Assembly: GCA_017548275.1 (NCBI GenBank)
Contig: JAFZAH010000004.1
Coordinates: 1-64,000 of the forward strand
Source of the DNA: Prevotella sp.
GTDB lineage: Bacteria; Bacteroidota; Bacteroidia; Bacteroidales; Bacteroidaceae
DNA: 64,000 bases
Direction of reading: 5' to 3'
The notes under the pieces were generated by a model. It saw only the letters and a list, made by a program, of their open reading frames with translations. It was not told the origin of the DNA and did no database searches. Position numbers and translations under genes: made by a program. Each line of letters begins with the position of its first letter. Positions within the stretch are counted from its first letter, which is position 1. Shown here piece after piece: positions 10,178 through 18,362 of the stretch.

Positions 10178-10229
10178 AAATCTCTGTTATTTTATAATAT
10201 TAATTAATTTCACAATGATTATAAGGTTG

Positions 10230-10260
10230 CAAAGATACCAATTTTTCCCGCATCATGCAA
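10230..10260 (-). promoter_or_regulatory. Promoter of the SusC/D operon
   Basis: On the minus strand a TATCTTTG box (10237-10230) matches the Bacteroidota TAnnTTTG consensus, with TTGC 19 bp upstream (10260-10257) as the -33 element. The leader to the SusC start codon is about 45 nt. Confidence 0.7.
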
Positions 10261-10527
10261 GAAAAATATAAACAAAGTGGATTTTTGGTATGTTAAAACG
10301 ATGATTTGAACAAAAAATCGGCACTTTTGTTAAAAAGTGCAAAGGATAAAAAAGTGTTTTCATTGTGTAAAATGGTTAAAAGAAGGTTATGTTTTTTTAA
10401 GGTTTTAAGGTTATGATGTCTTAAGGTCGCGTGGTAATTGTGTGGTGGTGCCTGATTGGGCGAATGGGCCTTGTTCGGCTGATTTGGCCATTTCTCCTGA
10501 TGGGGGCTCGGCCGATAGGGAAAGAAT
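10261..10527. other. Intergenic region upstream of the SusC operon
   Basis: A gene-free stretch between the SusC promoter and the hairpin after the Cbp1-like gene. It is A/T-rich near the promoter (a short inverted repeat around GCACTTTTG...AAAAGTGC at 10320-10341) and becomes G/C-rich towards 10500. No coding sequence or RNA gene is recognised. Confidence 0.5.
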
Positions 10528-10556
10528 CCCCCTCCCGAAGGAGGGGGTAGGGGATT
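10524..10556 (-). repeat. G/C-rich hairpin repeat, copy B (possible terminator)
   Basis: A perfect 8-bp stem (10528-10535 with 10540-10547, loop CGAA) flanked by further complementary arms (GAATCCCC against GGGGATTC). It directly abuts the stop codon of the Cbp1-like gene. No long T run follows on the minus strand, so termination is possible rather than certain. It belongs to the same hairpin family as copies A, C, D and E. Confidence 0.6.
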
Positions 10557-11426
10557 CTATTTCACCAGGATGACCAGATATTTGCTGGTGCTCCAGAACT
10601 GCTGCGGGTTGAGGATACGCAGTGAATACTGACCGTTAGCGTCGGCTGTTAATGAGTAGGAACCCACTGGGTGAGCGGTCATTAGGGTGGCTGACTTCGA
10701 GTAAAGTTTGATTTCTTTCTCTAAACGGATATCCTCGATTTTGGTGAAGTAATTCTTGTTGTAATTGCCTTTGAGCACCTCGCCTTTGGAGAGAATGCCT
10801 TGCTCTTTGAGTTCAGCCTTGGTGCCGAAAACGTAGTAGGCGGTGTTGAGTTGGCGGTCTTGCTCTTTGATGGTCTGCGATTTCTGTGTCGTCTCGTCTT
10901 TGAGGTTTTCCACATCGTTGTTGAGGGTGGTCACCTTCTCGTCGAGTTTGCTGATATGCTCGTTTTTCGCGTTCAACTCTGCCTGGTATTCCTCGCGCAT
11001 CTTCTGTATCTGCTTGTCTTTCTCTTCCAGTTGTTTCACCAGTCCATCAATGGTCTTTTTCAGTTCGTCGCCGTTGATGGTGCTCTCGCGCAGTTGCTGG
11101 CGCAGTTTCTCTATCAGTTCGCGGTTAGTTTTCATCTTGTCTTGGATGAAAGCCATGTTCTCGCGTATCTGCTCAGCGCGTTCGGCTCCTTCGCCGCTCT
11201 TGGCCAGTGTGATGCGGTCCTCGGCCTCGTTTATCTGACGGAATCCATCCAAAATCTCGTTTTGGATGGCCATCATATCCTCACGTTCGTTACGTTCCTG
11301 TTCGAGCACACGCTCCAGCGAGTCGGCTTTGACATTCACTTGGGGTTGCGCGTTCGTCTTTTTGTCGTCTTTACAACCCGCGATGACCAGCAGACACGCT
11401 GCCATCACAAAAATGATTTTTTTCAT
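10557..11426 (-). CDS. Cbp1-like coiled-coil lipoprotein
   Basis: A 289-residue lipoprotein (lipobox Cys18, VIAGC) with a long coiled coil of charged heptads from about residue 35 to 190 and a compact C-terminal domain from about 195 (YYVFGTKAELKEQGIL to PQQFWSTSKYLVILVK). I recognise the whole sequence as close to the Bacteroidota family annotated as Cbp1-type collagen-binding adhesin. The name comes from work in Bacteroides fragilis; whether this protein binds collagen is unknown. Its start codon overlaps the rsmI stop by 4 bp, so the two genes are translationally coupled and share the rsmI promoter. Confidence 0.85.
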   Translation of the reverse strand: MKKIIFVMAACLLVIAGCKDDKKTNAQPQVNVKADSLERVLEQERNEREDMMAIQNEILDGFRQINEAEDRITLAKSGEGAERAEQIRENMAFIQDKMKTNRELIEKLRQQLRESTINGDELKKTIDGLVKQLEEKDKQIQKMREEYQAELNAKNEHISKLDEKVTTLNNDVENLKDETTQKSQTIKEQDRQLNTAYYVFGTKAELKEQGILSKGEVLKGNYNKNYFTKIEDIRLEKEIKLYSKSATLMTAHPVGSYSLTADANGQYSLRILNPQQFWSTSKYLVILVK

Positions 11427-12124
11427 TTCTCCTCTTGTTTATTATGATGTTTGTCGTTTTTTCCTTCTACGATGACCACGATTTCGCCTTTCGGCTCCTG
11501 CGCGGTGAAATGGGCGATAACCTCGCCGATACTGCCCCTGACGCTCTCTTCATGCACCTTGGATATTTCCCGTGCCACGCTCACCAGCCGGTCAGGCCCG
11601 AACACCTCCGACAGTTGTTGCAGCATCTTGACCAGACGGTAAGGCGACTCGTAGAATATCATGGTGCGCGATTCGTCGGCGAGTGACTCTATACGTGTCT
11701 TGCGCCCTTTCTTCTGCGGCAGGAAACCCTCGAACACAAACCGGTCGCACGGCAGTCCGGAAGCCACCAATGCGGGGACGAATGCCGTGGCGCCGGGCAG
11801 ACAAACTACCTCGATGCCGGCAGCCACTGCCTCGCGCACCAGAAAGAAACCGGGGTCGCTGATGCCTGGTGTGCCCGCGTCGCTGATGAGCGCGATGGTC
11901 ATGCCTGCTTTCAACTTCTCCACCACGTTGGCAGCCGTGCCGTGCTCATTGAACTTATGGTGCGATGCCAGCCGGTTTTTGATGTCGAAATGCTTGAGCA
12001 GTATGCCCGAAGTGCGGGTGTCCTCGGCGAGCACCATATCCGCCTCTTTCAGAATGCGGACGGCGCGCATGGTCATGTCCTCGAGATTGCCGACAGGGGT
12101 CGGTACGATATACAATGTACCCAT
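11423..12124 (-). CDS. rsmI: 16S rRNA 2'-O-ribose C1402 methyltransferase RsmI
   Basis: RsmI methylates the 2'-OH of C1402 in 16S rRNA using S-adenosylmethionine. Visible family signatures are the N-terminal LYIVPTPVGNLEDMT, the AEDTRTSG segment, the glycine-rich SAM site LISDAGTPGISDPG and FYESPYR. The frame is open up to 12163, but the start is placed at 12124 (MGTLYIVPTP) because family members begin there and because a strong promoter (12133-12164) lies inside the longer frame, which makes upstream starts untranscribable. The protein is then 233 residues, the usual size. Its stop overlaps the start of the Cbp1-like gene. Confidence 0.96.
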   Translation of the reverse strand: MGTLYIVPTPVGNLEDMTMRAVRILKEADMVLAEDTRTSGILLKHFDIKNRLASHHKFNEHGTAANVVEKLKAGMTIALISDAGTPGISDPGFFLVREAVAAGIEVVCLPGATAFVPALVASGLPCDRFVFEGFLPQKKGRKTRIESLADESRTMIFYESPYRLVKMLQQLSEVFGPDRLVSVAREISKVHEESVRGSIGEVIAHFTAQEPKGEIVVIVEGKNDKHHNKQEEK

Positions 12125-12132
12125 ATCAGCCG

Positions 12133-12164
12133 CAAATTTACGTCTTTTTATTGTCATCCGCAAA
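12133..12164 (-). promoter_or_regulatory. rsmI promoter, near-leaderless
   Basis: On the minus strand TTTG (12164-12161), 20 bp, TAAATTTG (12140-12133) is an exact match to the Bacteroidota promoter. The box ends only 8 nt before the ATG at 12124, so the mRNA would have a leader of only a few nucleotides at most. Confidence 0.75.
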
Positions 12165-12180
12165 AATTCAAGTCAATTCT

Positions 12181-12211
12181 TTGCAATTATTAAAACATCT
12201 TTGTATTTTTG
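12181..12211 (+). promoter_or_regulatory. Thymidine kinase promoter
   Basis: TTGC at 12181-12184, 19 bp, TATTTTTG at 12204-12211 on the plus strand. It lies back to back with the rsmI promoter. The leader of about 155 nt contains a small hairpin (CCTAA and TTAGG arms at 12242-12256). Confidence 0.65.
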
Positions 12212-12371
12212 CATAAAATAAAGTGTTTCGTTAAGGTTGGTCCTAATATTCTTAGGAATGCCCGGAAAATCATAGAAAAACCTAAGAGAGACAAAGAAAG
12301 AACTCCCTATTCGCGAACTATTGTCTTCGCTCCTTCACTCCTCCACTCCTAAAACAACAAACAACCCAATA

Positions 12372-12992
12372 ATGACAGATTTTTTCACAGGTGAATCACA
12401 GCGCCCCGGTCGGATAGAAGTAGTGTGCGGATCGATGTTCTCGGGAAAGACCGAAGAACTGATACGCCGCATGAAACGTGCCCAGTTTGCTAAACAAAAA
12501 GTGGAAATTTTCAAGCCTGCCATCGACACCCGTTATTCCGACGAGGAGGTGGTGAGCCACGACCGGCACGCCATTCCCAGCACCCCCATCGACAGCAGTT
12601 CGTCGATTCTGCTGCTTTCATCCGACATCGACGTGGTGGGCATCGACGAGGCGCAGTTCCTTGACATGGGACTGGTTGATGTGTGTAACGAGTTGGCCAA
12701 TCGTGGCGTGCGTGTCATCATCGCAGGACTTGACATGGACTACAAGGGCATTCCCTTCGGTCCGATGCCCGCGTTGTGTGCCATCGCCGACGAGGTGACG
12801 AAGGTGCATGCCATCTGTGTGCGCTGTGGCAATCTGGCTTATGTGAGTCACCGCTTGGTGAAGAACGACAAACGCGTGTTGTTGGGCGAAGTGGGCGAAT
12901 ATGAACCGCTCTGCCGGGTTTGTTATCAGAAATGTATGGATGAGGAGGCGCGCGAAGAACAGAAAAATGAGTCGCTTTTTCCTGAAGAATAA
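12372..12992 (+). CDS. tdk: Thymidine kinase (type II)
   Basis: Phosphorylates thymidine to dTMP in the pyrimidine salvage pathway. The 206-residue protein has the P-loop GSMFSGKT (20-27), the Walker-B-like VVGIDEAQF segment, and a zinc-ribbon lobe with paired cysteines (CVRC and CRVCYQKC), all typical of the tetrameric bacterial type. The frame is open from 12321, but the start at 12372 ([10 protein letters not shown]) fits the family; the upstream extension is serine/threonine-rich and not conserved-looking. It is monocistronic, divergent from rsmI, and followed by the tRNA-Lys gene with its own promoter. Confidence 0.95.
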   Translation: MTDFFTGESQRPGRIEVVCGSMFSGKTEELIRRMKRAQFAKQKVEIFKPAIDTRYSDEEVVSHDRHAIPSTPIDSSSSILLLSSDIDVVGIDEAQFLDMGLVDVCNELANRGVRVIIAGLDMDYKGIPFGPMPALCAIADEVTKVHAICVRCGNLAYVSHRLVKNDKRVLLGEVGEYEPLCRVCYQKCMDEEAREEQKNESLFPEE

Positions 12993-13063
12993 ACCGATAT
13001 AAGTGCATTGTGGCCCGTAAAAGCACAAAATAAGGCGCTGATTAGAAAAAAGTGCCGAAAAAG

Positions 13064-13095
13064 TTTGGCTGTTTCAAAAAGTCGCAGTACCTTTG
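13064..13095 (+). promoter_or_regulatory. tRNA-Lys promoter
   Basis: TTTG (13064-13067), 20 bp, TACCTTTG (13088-13095), a textbook Bacteroidota promoter placed about 30 nt before the mature 5' end of the tRNA. Confidence 0.75.
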
Positions 13096-13126
13096 CACCG
13101 CTTTTCGAAAGAGAAGTTTTTTCGGA

Positions 13127-13199
13127 GACTCGTTAGCTCAGTTGGTAGAGCACAACACTTTTAATGTTGGGGTCTTGGGTTCGAGCCCCAAACGAGTCA
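13127..13199 (+). tRNA. tRNA-Lys (anticodon UUU)
   Basis: A 73-nt cloverleaf with a perfect 7-bp acceptor stem (GACTCGT with ACGAGTC), discriminator A, D-arm TAGCTCAGTTGGTAGAGCA, anticodon stem CAACA/TGTTG around loop CTTTTAA (anticodon TTT), and the T-arm with GGTTCGAGCC. No CCA is encoded. It is transcribed alone from the promoter at 13064-13095 and ends at the terminator at 13201-13236. Confidence 0.98.
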
Positions 13200-13200
13200 C

Positions 13201-13236
13201 AAAAAGAGGATGTGCCACAAGGTACATCCTCTTTTT
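13201..13236 (+). terminator. Terminator after tRNA-Lys
   Basis: A 13-bp perfect stem (13201-13213 with 13224-13236) whose 3' arm ends in TTTTT. The A/T-rich base makes it a good Rho-independent terminator. Confidence 0.9.
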
Positions 13237-13342
13237 GTTATCAGGTAGCAAGGTGATGAGGTTCTTTGTTTCTTAGGCGTTCCCCGAATTGAGGTCAGGA
13301 TCGTTTTTTGTCGAACGATGTGGTTATGTCGGAAATAATCTG

Positions 13343-13350
13343 TACTTTTG
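13343..13350 (+). promoter_or_regulatory. Probable promoter box of the CotH gene
   Basis: TACTTTTG matches TAnnTTTG, 40 nt before the chosen start codon. No good -33 element stands 19-21 bp upstream, so the call is tentative. Confidence 0.45.
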
Positions 13351-13390
13351 CAGCAGTTTTTAGATGATGACCTGAAATTTGAAATTATTT

Positions 13391-15238
13391 ATGAAATCAA
13401 TATCACTATTCATTAGCATGTTGTGCGCCGCCACGGGCAGCGCCATGACACTCGACGACGGAAAATTGACTGGAAAGGTAATCGGCACCCAAGAAACGGT
13501 GGATTACAACACATGGCAGCAGTCAACGACGGTCAATACCTGTTTTGACGCGTTCGACGGTGACCTCAATACTTTTTTCGCCTCCTGGGAGCGCAGTTAT
13601 ACATGGGTGGGACTGGATTTAGGCTCGCCCCATGTCATCACGCGCGTTGGATGGTCGCCCCGCAATGACGTCCATGGTGAGGAACGGGTGCTGCTCGGCG
13701 TGTTCGAGGGAGCCAACGACCCCGATTTCATGGATGCGCTGCCGTTGTACGTCATCACTGAAAAAGGTACCATCGGCGTCATCTCCCATGCGGACGTCGA
13801 GTGCTCTAAAGGCTTTCAGTATGTCCGCTATATTGGACCCTCCGATGCCCGTTGCAATATCGCTGAGGTGGAGTTTTACGGACATGAGGGCGAGGGCGAC
13901 GAGTCGCACCTCTATCAGGTCACGAACCTGCCCACGGTGACGGTTCATACGCTCGACGGCGTGATACCTTTCGATAAGGAAACGCAAATCACCGCACAGT
14001 TGACCATCATCTCTGAAAACGGACTGCTCTCCGAGCCGGGTACCATTCGCGAACGCGGCAATGCCTCACGCTCATTCCCCAAAAAGCCTTATCGCATCAA
14101 ATTTGACAAAAAACAGAAAGTGTTGGATGCGCCCGCGAAAGCCAAGAAATGGACACTCATCAACAACTATGGCGACAAGACGCTCATGCGCAATCTGCTG
14201 GCCTTCGAACTGAGCCGCCGCTTAGGTATGCCTTATACCCCATACGGTACGGCCGTCGATGTGCTCCTCAACGGCGAATACAAAGGTTGCTATCAGTTGT
14301 GCGACCAGATACAAGTACACAAAAACCGTGTCAATATCGAGGAGATGACCGCTGAAGACAACAGCGGTACGGCTCTGACAGGCGGATACCTGATTGAAGT
14401 GGACGCTTACTCATACGAGGAAACTTCGCGCTTTACCTCAAACCAAGGTAATCCCGTCACCATCAAATCGCCCGATGAAGACATCATCACCACGGAACAG
14501 CATAATTACATCCGTCAGTATTTCAACACGATGGAGAGCAACTGGCGAACGTATCTGGACACGAACACGTTCTTGCGTCACTTCCTCGTGGGTGAGTTGT
14601 CGGGCAATACCGACACCTATTGGAGCGTGTATATGTATAAAGACCGCGACGACGACATGCTTTACACCGGACCGGTATGGGACTTTGACCTGGCTTTCGA
14701 GAATGACAACCGAACTTATCCTGTCAATAACAAATCCGATTACATCTACCGTACTTGCGGGAGTTGCGCTGGAAACATGAAGGCTTTTGTGGACAGAATA
14801 GTCGTACAAGACGAAAAGTCACGTGAAAGGCTGGTCGAAATCTGGGATGAGGCACGTCAGGGCGGACTGACCGAAGAGAACCTCACGGCCTTTATCGACA
14901 AGATGGAAAAAGACTTGAACCAGTCGCAACGACTCAATTTCCTCCGCTGGCCCATCATGAATTCTTATGTGCATCAAAACCCGCACATCTGGGGCAGTTA
15001 CCAGGCAGAGGTGGAGAATGTCAGACGGTTTATGATAGAGCGCATCGCCTGGATGGACAAGAAACTCAATTATGACTATGTGCCCAGCGGAATCACCTCA
15101 GTTGATGTCGATTTTGCTGCGCCTTATCAGGTCTATTCCTTGCAGGGGAGTGACTGCGGCCATGACCTCGACGGCCTGCCCGCCGGCGTTTACATCATCC
15201 GTCAAGGTGAGGCGGTGAAGAAGGTGGTCGTGAGGTAG
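13391..15238 (+). CDS. Secreted CotH-kinase family protein with discoidin-like N-terminus
   Basis: A protein of about 615 residues with a signal peptide (MKSISLFISMLCAATGSA). Residues about 35-165 look like an F5/8 type C (discoidin-like) carbohydrate-binding fold (CFDAFDGDLNTFFASWER, GWSPRND, FQYVRYIGP). Residues about 175-530 form the CotH kinase-like domain (RERGNASRSFPKKPYRIKF, KWTLINNYGDKTLMRN, GPVWDFDLAFEND). The C-terminus (YQVYSLQG then GVYIIRQGEAVKKVVV) is a type IX-secretion-like tail. CotH proteins are atypical protein kinases in Bacillus spores; activity of the Bacteroidota members is mostly unknown. The start at 13391 was preferred to 13379 because the signal peptide begins there. 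Confidence 0.88.
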   Translation: MKSISLFISMLCAATGSAMTLDDGKLTGKVIGTQETVDYNTWQQSTTVNTCFDAFDGDLNTFFASWERSYTWVGLDLGSPHVITRVGWSPRNDVHGEERVLLGVFEGANDPDFMDALPLYVITEKGTIGVISHADVECSKGFQYVRYIGPSDARCNIAEVEFYGHEGEGDESHLYQVTNLPTVTVHTLDGVIPFDKETQITAQLTIISENGLLSEPGTIRERGNASRSFPKKPYRIKFDKKQKVLDAPAKAKKWTLINNYGDKTLMRNLLAFELSRRLGMPYTPYGTAVDVLLNGEYKGCYQLCDQIQVHKNRVNIEEMTAEDNSGTALTGGYLIEVDAYSYEETSRFTSNQGNPVTIKSPDEDIITTEQHNYIRQYFNTMESNWRTYLDTNTFLRHFLVGELSGNTDTYWSVYMYKDRDDDMLYTGPVWDFDLAFENDNRTYPVNNKSDYIYRTCGSCAGNMKAFVDRIVVQDEKSRERLVEIWDEARQGGLTEENLTAFIDKMEKDLNQSQRLNFLRWPIMNSYVHQNPHIWGSYQAEVENVRRFMIERIAWMDKKLNYDYVPSGITSVDVDFAAPYQVYSLQGSDCGHDLDGLPAGVYIIRQGEAVKKVVVR

Positions 15239-15261
15239 GATAACAATGAACGACTATATGA

Positions 15262-15299
15262 CAATCGGGGTGTCACTTTCAGAAGTGGCACCCCGATTG
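15262..15299. terminator. Hairpin between convergent genes
   Basis: A long nearly perfect inverted repeat (CAATCGGGGTG with its complement CACCCCGATTG, inner CACTT/AAGTG) lies between the convergent CotH gene and the minus-strand 707-residue gene. No T run follows on either strand, so it is a probable bidirectional terminator or RNA-stability element. Confidence 0.7.
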
Positions 15300-15324
15300 C
15301 GGTAATGACAAGAATCAGGAATGA

Positions 15325-17448
15325 TTACATGTTCATATATGCTTTCAGCACGTCACATTTAGTTACATAATTGTCAACTTGAGCGCTATTTTGCAGATAG
15401 AACTGTTTGAGCGCGTTCATGTCGTTGGCGTTACGGTTATTGATGACCTCCGTCCAATCAAGAGTCTCACCCCAGAAGGACCCTTCGTCGACCAATTTGT
15501 TTGGAATGAACGCCAATGCGAAGAGACTTTCCTGTTTGACGGCGAAATCGCTTGACTGGCTGCTCTCGCGCAACAGTTTTCTGGCTGCTTCCACGAAATC
15601 CATCTCATTCTCCTGAGCCTCGTCGTAGACGCTATGGCTATAACGGCAGAGGTACCAGCAGTCGCCTTGGTATGACGCCTGATAATACAACCGTGCCATC
15701 TGCAGCGCCAATTGCTCGCGCTCACCGCCCTTGGCTTTGTTGTAACGCTTTTGCAGATTGACCATCTGTTCGCAGAAACGTAGTTTAGGGTTTTCTGTCA
15801 GTTTGCCGAGACGTGGGCCCTCGGTCGTCACTGTTTCGGCAAACATCTGTCGTCCGAACCACCTGGGCTGTGTGAAGTCGCGGTTCGCCAGGTAGAAACT
15901 GATGTTCTGTCCCTCCATGAATGTGAGCGACACTTTCTTCAACAGGGGTATGGCCTCACTGAACTTGCCCTCAGCCAGATAGTGCGTTCCCGCCATATCG
16001 TCGAAATAGGTCTGGTCGAAGATGATGTGCTCCTTGACAAATCGCTCCATCTCATTGGCTGGCTTTTTCTTGCACCATTTTGCGTATGACACCAACTCGT
16101 CGCCTGTCATCATATCCAGTTCCATGTTATAACCGTGCCATGATGAATAATTGGAGTTCCATGAGTCATCCTCGGGTATACCGTTAGGATAAGTCTGTTT
16201 TGTCTCGTAATCCTCGAGCAATGCGAAGAGTGCCGTTGACATGTCCTTATTGCCCGATGCCTTGTATTTGGGCACCAGTTCCAGATGTACGAGCCGCATC
16301 AGCACTTGGTGGTATTTGTTGTTGCAATTGTTGCACTCATTGTCTTCTGTTGACTGGTTGTACAGCCAGTTCATCTCACCACTCATCCATTGGTTGAAGT
16401 CCTTGTCGTTGAATCGGGCTCCGACAGCAGCCACCATGCGTATACAACGGGCGTTGTCAATCATCTTCTTCGAGCCTCTCATCGACATGGCCTCGGTCAG
16501 TGTCTGGTATGCGGTCTTGTAGTCGCCATAGAGATATTGCAGTTCTCCGATGGCTGCCTGCCAGAGGGCGGGGAAGGGCGTCTTGCCCTCTTTCACCACC
16601 TGTTGTGCAAAACGGATAAACGCGTCGCAATCATTTTTGGTTATCTTGCGGGCGTCAATCTCCTTCAGCCATTCTTCATTCACATCCATATTCTCATCGG
16701 TCTCGTCAATTGTCTCTTGGGCGTTGTTGACAAAGTCCTGCACCAAGAACATCAGCGACGGTGATGTGGGGTCTTCGGCATAGACGCTCTTGATGCCTTC
16801 TAAGTTGCGCTGTTTGCGCATGAGCCACCTGATGCTGTTGAGGTCGCCTTGTATGGCAAACAGGTTGATGGCCTCTTTGCGTTTGCCTGTATGCAGCAGT
16901 GCGCCGGCGTAGATGTTTTCCATCATCTCGCGATAAACGCTCTCGGGCAGTTTGCTGGCAGTGACCTTCCAGAAATTGACATTCGACTGGTGTTGCTTCA
17001 TGACCATGTTGGCACGCATATAAAGCAGAGCCCACTGGCTCTTCAGTCTCTGCCCTTGATAAGCGCTGGCTTTCTCTGCCATTTGGCGGAGTGTCTGCTG
17101 GCGTTCGGTCAATTGTTCCCTCGTGGGATATTCCCACGCCTCACCCAACTGCCGGCTGATGTCAAGGTATTTGTTGAGTTCGGTCAGATAATCGAGCATC
17201 TCGCGGTCGCCTTTTTTCCGTGCGATTTCTTCCACTCTATCTGCGCTCCACAAATACTCCGTGACTTCTCCGTCAGTGTATTTCTTCCAGAACTCATTGC
17301 AGCGTTCTGTGATTTGGCGGTCATGGCAGAAACTGCCGTCTAACACATCGAAGAGGTAATAATTGTAGGTGATTTCCCCTCCGCAGGCCAGAATGTCGTT
17401 ATGGCCGAGAATCAATGCCAGTAGAATGGCGGTTAAAAACTTTTTCAT
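15325..17448 (-). CDS. Uncharacterised exported helical (TPR-like) protein
   Basis: A 707-residue protein with a signal peptide that ends near ILACGG; the cysteine at about residue 22 could be a lipid anchor, though the lipobox (DILAC) is acceptable rather than ideal. The rest is almost wholly helical with repeated A/L/Y spacing typical of TPR or SEL1-type solenoids (for example WALLYMRANMVMKQHQ and YKTAYQTLTEAMSM). A CNNCNNKYH cluster near residue 360 could bind metal. I do not know the family. The gene starts inside the end of the preceding lipoprotein gene (50-bp overlap), so the two are made together and probably work together. Confidence 0.8.
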   Translation of the reverse strand: MKKFLTAILLALILGHNDILACGGEITYNYYLFDVLDGSFCHDRQITERCNEFWKKYTDGEVTEYLWSADRVEEIARKKGDREMLDYLTELNKYLDISRQLGEAWEYPTREQLTERQQTLRQMAEKASAYQGQRLKSQWALLYMRANMVMKQHQSNVNFWKVTASKLPESVYREMMENIYAGALLHTGKRKEAINLFAIQGDLNSIRWLMRKQRNLEGIKSVYAEDPTSPSLMFLVQDFVNNAQETIDETDENMDVNEEWLKEIDARKITKNDCDAFIRFAQQVVKEGKTPFPALWQAAIGELQYLYGDYKTAYQTLTEAMSMRGSKKMIDNARCIRMVAAVGARFNDKDFNQWMSGEMNWLYNQSTEDNECNNCNNKYHQVLMRLVHLELVPKYKASGNKDMSTALFALLEDYETKQTYPNGIPEDDSWNSNYSSWHGYNMELDMMTGDELVSYAKWCKKKPANEMERFVKEHIIFDQTYFDDMAGTHYLAEGKFSEAIPLLKKVSLTFMEGQNISFYLANRDFTQPRWFGRQMFAETVTTEGPRLGKLTENPKLRFCEQMVNLQKRYNKAKGGEREQLALQMARLYYQASYQGDCWYLCRYSHSVYDEAQENEMDFVEAARKLLRESSQSSDFAVKQESLFALAFIPNKLVDEGSFWGETLDWTEVINNRNANDMNALKQFYLQNSAQVDNYVTKCDVLKAYMNM

Positions 17449-18358
17449 AGTGGTTTGTATTGAATCGTTGAATATTTTGTTTACTCATGTCGTATATAAT
17501 CATCTCGTCGTTGGCTTCAGGCAACAGACTGTCAACGGCAATGATGGCCTGTCGCACCATGTCGGGTGTGGCTTGTCGCGTGACGATGGTGTCGCTGGGA
17601 AGTATGGGCAGGAATTCATCAGCATGGATGATGCCGATAAACTTATCGCCCCGGAACGCTACGCGCCACTCAAAGACGGGATAGGCTGCGGACAATGGCA
17701 AATCATATTTTTTCAGACGGGGAAGATAGGGCATCGCATCACGCATGTCGAGAATGGGGTCGGTCCCCTCGAACCGTGTCACGTCGCCTGTGTTGTACAG
17801 CATCAGCACACCGCGGTCTGCGGGCGGTGGCATTTCTGACAACTGATGGAGCCTGATGGTGGAAGAAACGGCGATGCCTTCTGCCTTTGCCCTTTTCCGC
17901 AGCCGTTCCAACAATTCGAAATAGTTCTGCCGGGTTTGTTTCGTCCAGTCACAATCGAGTTGTATCTCTTTGACGGGTCCTAGTTCGTGTGTCTCACTCA
18001 TCTGTATGATGCGTTTGAACAGCAGCGAGTCGAGAGCGGGCTGCGGGTGGTACAGACAATCGTTGACAATAAAGACGGTAGGCACAATCTCTACATCTTC
18101 CGGTTTGGGCGAGAGTATCTGCACAGTGGCGTTCGGCATGGGTTGTCCCTTGTCGAGCACCACATCGAAATAGCGCAGGTAGATGCGGTGTATCTGTTGC
18201 GACCGGATGAACTGATACTGCGATGAGTCGAGTTCAAACACTGTGCTCCAATAATAGGCGGACCGTGTCTGCTCATGTTGTTTCTGGCATGAGCAGACGC
18301 AAATCAACAGCCCTATAAGGATGCCGTTGCGCCAGAATGATGACGCGAAATGAGACAT
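17399..18358 (-). CDS. Uncharacterised lipoprotein, TIM-barrel-like
   Basis: A 319-residue lipoprotein (lipobox CVCSC near residue 24). Alternating strands and helices, with segments such as IYLRYFDVVLDKGQ, EIQLDCDWTKQTRQNYFELLERLRK and AAYPVFEWRVAF, suggest a (beta/alpha) barrel resembling glycoside-hydrolase-like folds; acidic residues (QLDCDW) sit where such enzymes often place catalytic groups. I cannot name the family. It starts 4 bp after the stop of the secreted nuclease gene, and its 3' end overlaps the start of the 707-residue gene by 50 bp. Confidence 0.8.
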   Translation of the reverse strand: MSHFASSFWRNGILIGLLICVCSCQKQHEQTRSAYYWSTVFELDSSQYQFIRSQQIHRIYLRYFDVVLDKGQPMPNATVQILSPKPEDVEIVPTVFIVNDCLYHPQPALDSLLFKRIIQMSETHELGPVKEIQLDCDWTKQTRQNYFELLERLRKRAKAEGIAVSSTIRLHQLSEMPPPADRGVLMLYNTGDVTRFEGTDPILDMRDAMPYLPRLKKYDLPLSAAYPVFEWRVAFRGDKFIGIIHADEFLPILPSDTIVTRQATPDMVRQAIIAVDSLLPEANDEMIIYDMSKQNIQRFNTNHYEKVFNRHSTGIDSRP

Positions 18359-18362
18359 GTGA

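Noticed and set aside
12321-12371. N-terminal extension of thymidine kinase
   Set aside because: Seventeen extra residues are serine/threonine-rich and not seen in the family; start at 12372 is preferred.
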